Positions 5,312 to 7,237 of a DNA stretch of 7,237 bases are shown in pieces (the stretch's first letter is position 1; every line of letters starts with the position of its first letter). This DNA is from an uncultured Pedobacter sp. GTDB taxonomy: Bacteria; Bacteroidota; Bacteroidia; Sphingobacteriales; Sphingobacteriaceae. Position numbers and translations under genes: made by a program. Below the pieces are notes generated by a model that worked only from the letters and a program-made list of their open reading frames with translations, was not told where the DNA came from and ran no database searches. The stretch covers positions 1 through 7,237 of the forward strand of contig CAMLDJ010000277.1 in the NCBI GenBank assembly GCA_946478755.1, read 5' to 3'.

Positions 5312-7237
5312 CTAAGATGCGATTGTAGCTGTAGTTCTGCCAACTGCGATTTTCTTTATTGTGGTAATGATGGCGTTGGTGTCGTAGCCACAAAGCGCCC
5401 ATAATTCAGCTTGTTCACCATGTTCTATAAATTCATCCGGTATACCAAGCCTGACGACCTGGCTGTTGTATTGATGATCGGCCATAAATTCCAGTATTGC
5501 AGTGCCCATTCCACCCTGTAAACAGCCGTCTTCGACTGTTATCACGTGTTTATAGCGTTTAAATACGTCATGTAACAGGAGCTCATCCAAAGGCTTTACA
5601 AAACGCATATCGTAATGTGCGGGATGGATACCTTCGCTATTCAGCTCCTTGCAGGCCTCTACGGCAAAGTTTCCGACGTGTCCTATCGTTAAGATGGCCA
5701 CCTCTTCTCCATCACAAATCTTCCTGCCCCTGCCAACGGCTATCGTTTTAAAGGGACGCTTCCAATCGGGCATTACACCGTTCCCCCTGGGGTAACGGAT
5801 AGCGAACGGCCCTTTGTTCTCTTGCTGGGCAGTGTACATGAGGTTTCGCAGTTCTTCCTCATTCATAGGAGCGGCCACCGTCATGTTTGGGATGCAGCGC
5901 ATATAGGCCAGATCATAAGCACCATGATGTGTAGCCCCGTCTGAGCCGGCAACACCGGCGCGGTCCAGGCAGAATACGACATTGAGGTTTTGTATTGCTA
6001 CGTCATGGATCACCTGGTCATAGGCCCGTTGCATAAAGCTGGAGTAGATGTTGCAAAAGGGAATCAATCCCTGAGTAGCCAGGCCTGCCGAAAATGTTAC
6101 TGCGTGCTGTTCGGCTATTCCAACATCAAAGGCTCTGTTGGGCATCGCCTTCATCATGATATTCATGGACGAACCCGAAGGCATCGCAGGAGTAATGCCT
6201 ACAATATTCTTATTAGCTTCAGCAAGCTCTACCAGCGTATGCCCAAAAACATCCTGGTATTTTGGCGGCTGAGGCTTATCTGATACCGCACGTTTGATCT
6301 CGCCGGTAATTTTATCAAACAGCCCTGGAGCATGCCATTTGGTCTGATCTTTTTCTGCAAGTGCAAAACCCTTGCCCTTCAAGGTTACGCAATGTAGGAG
6401 TTTTGGTCCTGGGATATCCTTTAAATCTCTGATCACCTGCACCAGACGTTGCACGTCATGCCCATCAACAGGGCCGAAATATCTAAAATTGAGGGCTTCA
6501 AACAAATTGCTTTGTTTAAGCAATGTGCCTTTGATACTTTTCTCGATTTTCTTTACAAACTTATGTGCATTTGGGCCCAGTTCCGAAAGCTTGAACAATA
6601 CCTGCGAAATATCTTCCCTGAAACGGTTATAAGATTTTGAGGTGGTAATGTTCGTTAAATATTCTTTTAAAGCTCCAACATTTGGGTCGATCGACATACA
6701 GTTGTCATTCAGGATCACCAGCAGGTTTGAGTTTTCAATCCCCGCATGGTTCAACCCTTCAAAAGCGAGCCCCGCGGTCATTGCACCATCGCCGATTACC
6801 GCCACATGCTGCCGGTCAGTCTCCCCCTTGTAATGTGAAGCAACCGCCATGCCGAGGGCAGCAGAAATAGAGGTGGAGGAGTGACCTACGCCAAAGGTGT
6901 CGTATTCACTCTCGCTGATCTTTGGAAAGCCACTGATGCCGTTAATGATGCGGTTGGTATGAAATACAGATTTTCTTCCGGTCAGTATTTTATGACCATA
7001 TGCCTGATGACCAACATCCCATACCAGTTTGTCGTAAGGAGTGTTTAATACATAATGTAAAGCCACCGTGAGTTCCACAACACCAAGACTTGAAGAGAAA
7101 TGGCCCCCGTTTACACTGACCACATCAATGATGTGCTGACGAAGTTCCTGAGCAATTTGTGCTAAGTCTTGTTCTTTATACCGCTTTAAATCAGCAGGAT
7201 AATTTATGTTGGGTAAAAACGGACCGTTAATATCTTC
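5312..7237 (-). CDS. dxs: 1-deoxy-D-xylulose-5-phosphate synthase, extreme N-terminus cut by window edge
   Basis: DXS condenses pyruvate and glyceraldehyde 3-phosphate to 1-deoxy-D-xylulose 5-phosphate using thiamine diphosphate. This is the first step of the MEP isoprenoid pathway, and the product also feeds thiamine and pyridoxal synthesis in many bacteria. The visible 641 residues are nearly the whole protein. The frame stays open past the GTG at 7123 to the window edge and reads [11 protein letters not shown], as in DXS N-termini, so only a few codons are probably missing. In order, numbered from the first visible residue: GGHFSSSLG (about 44-52), DVGHQAYGH (74-82), the thiamine-diphosphate/Mg motif GDGAMTAG (149-156) with its Asn in LNDNCMSID (176-184), the FGPVDGHD motif (254-261), the pyrimidine domain with catalytic Glu376 in [30 protein letters not shown] (425-439), and the C-terminal transketolase-like domain ([10 protein letters not shown], 569-578). 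No motif is damaged. The promoter lies off-window. The nucleotidase gene follows in the same direction. Confidence 0.98.
   Translation of the reverse strand, partial: EDINGPFLPNINYPADLKRYKEQDLAQIAQELRQHIIDVVSVNGGHFSSSLGVVELTVALHYVLNTPYDKLVWDVGHQAYGHKILTGRKSVFHTNRIINGISGFPKISESEYDTFGVGHSSTSISAALGMAVASHYKGETDRQHVAVIGDGAMTAGLAFEGLNHAGIENSNLLVILNDNCMSIDPNVGALKEYLTNITTSKSYNRFREDISQVLFKLSELGPNAHKFVKKIEKSIKGTLLKQSNLFEALNFRYFGPVDGHDVQRLVQVIRDLKDIPGPKLLHCVTLKGKGFALAEKDQTKWHAPGLFDKITGEIKRAVSDKPQPPKYQDVFGHTLVELAEANKNIVGITPAMPSGSSMNIMMKAMPNRAFDVGIAEQHAVTFSAGLATQGLIPFCNIYSSFMQRAYDQVIHDVAIQNLNVVFCLDRAGVAGSDGATHHGAYDLAYMRCIPNMTVAAPMNEEELRNLMYTAQQENKGPFAIRYPRGNGVMPDWKRPFKTIAVGRGRKICDGEEVAILTIGHVGNFAVEACKELNSEGIHPAHYDMRFVKPLDELLLHDVFKRYKHVITVEDGCLQGGMGTAILEFMADHQYNSQVVRLGIPDEFIEHGEQAELWALCGYDTNAIITTIKKIAVGRTTATIAS

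Noticed and set aside
7121..7123. GTG at 7123 as the dxs start
   Set aside because: The frame stays open to the window edge and encodes normal DXS N-terminal sequence ([18 protein letters not shown]).
1..7237. Mobile element, CRISPR array, tRNA/rRNA, riboswitch or defence system
   Set aside because: No transposase, integrase, terminal repeats, repeat-spacer pattern or structured RNA was seen, and nearly all sequence is explained by five enzymes of known families.

Overview
The window looks like chromosomal DNA from a member of the Bacteroidota, most likely near Pedobacter or Mucilaginibacter (Sphingobacteriaceae). This is inferred from the style of the proteins, export signals ending in Asn-Gly-Gln or Ala-Gln, start codons without Shine-Dalgarno sequences, and a polysaccharide-degradation gene cluster. 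No 16S or other phylogenetic marker is present, so the genus is a guess. Almost every base is coding: five genes fill the window, and the two same-strand gaps are only 30 and 42 bases.

Left block, + strand, 1-4733: three carbohydrate-active enzymes in a row. They are the C-terminal half of a family GH2 exo-glycosidase (cut by the left edge), a GH88 unsaturated glucuronyl hydrolase, and a PL8 polysaccharide lyase. GH2 and GH88 are 30 bases apart, and GH88 and PL8 overlap by 4 bases (ATGA), so this is probably the end of an operon belonging to a polysaccharide utilization locus. The logic is as follows. The PL8 lyase cuts an acidic, uronate-containing polysaccharide by beta-elimination and leaves a 4,5-unsaturated uronate on the new non-reducing end. 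GH88 removes that unsaturated sugar. The GH2 enzyme can then remove a sugar exposed at the non-reducing end. Candidate substrates are hyaluronan, chondroitin or another glycuronan, or a xanthan-like polymer. No sulfatase, SusC/SusD pair or regulator lies in the window, so the substrate cannot be fixed.

Right block, - strand, 4730-7237: the isoprenoid enzyme 1-deoxy-D-xylulose-5-phosphate synthase (dxs, nearly complete, its first few codons cut by the right edge), followed 42 bases downstream by a small HAD-family 5'(3')-deoxyribonucleotidase. These are housekeeping genes, probably co-transcribed.

The two blocks converge tail to tail. The stop codons of the lyase and the nucleotidase overlap, and both lie in the loop of a short inverted repeat that may act as a shared transcript end. 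I found no RNA gene, mobile element, CRISPR array or clearly new system. The points most worth a second look are the substrate of the GH2-GH88-PL8 set and the compact convergent junction.
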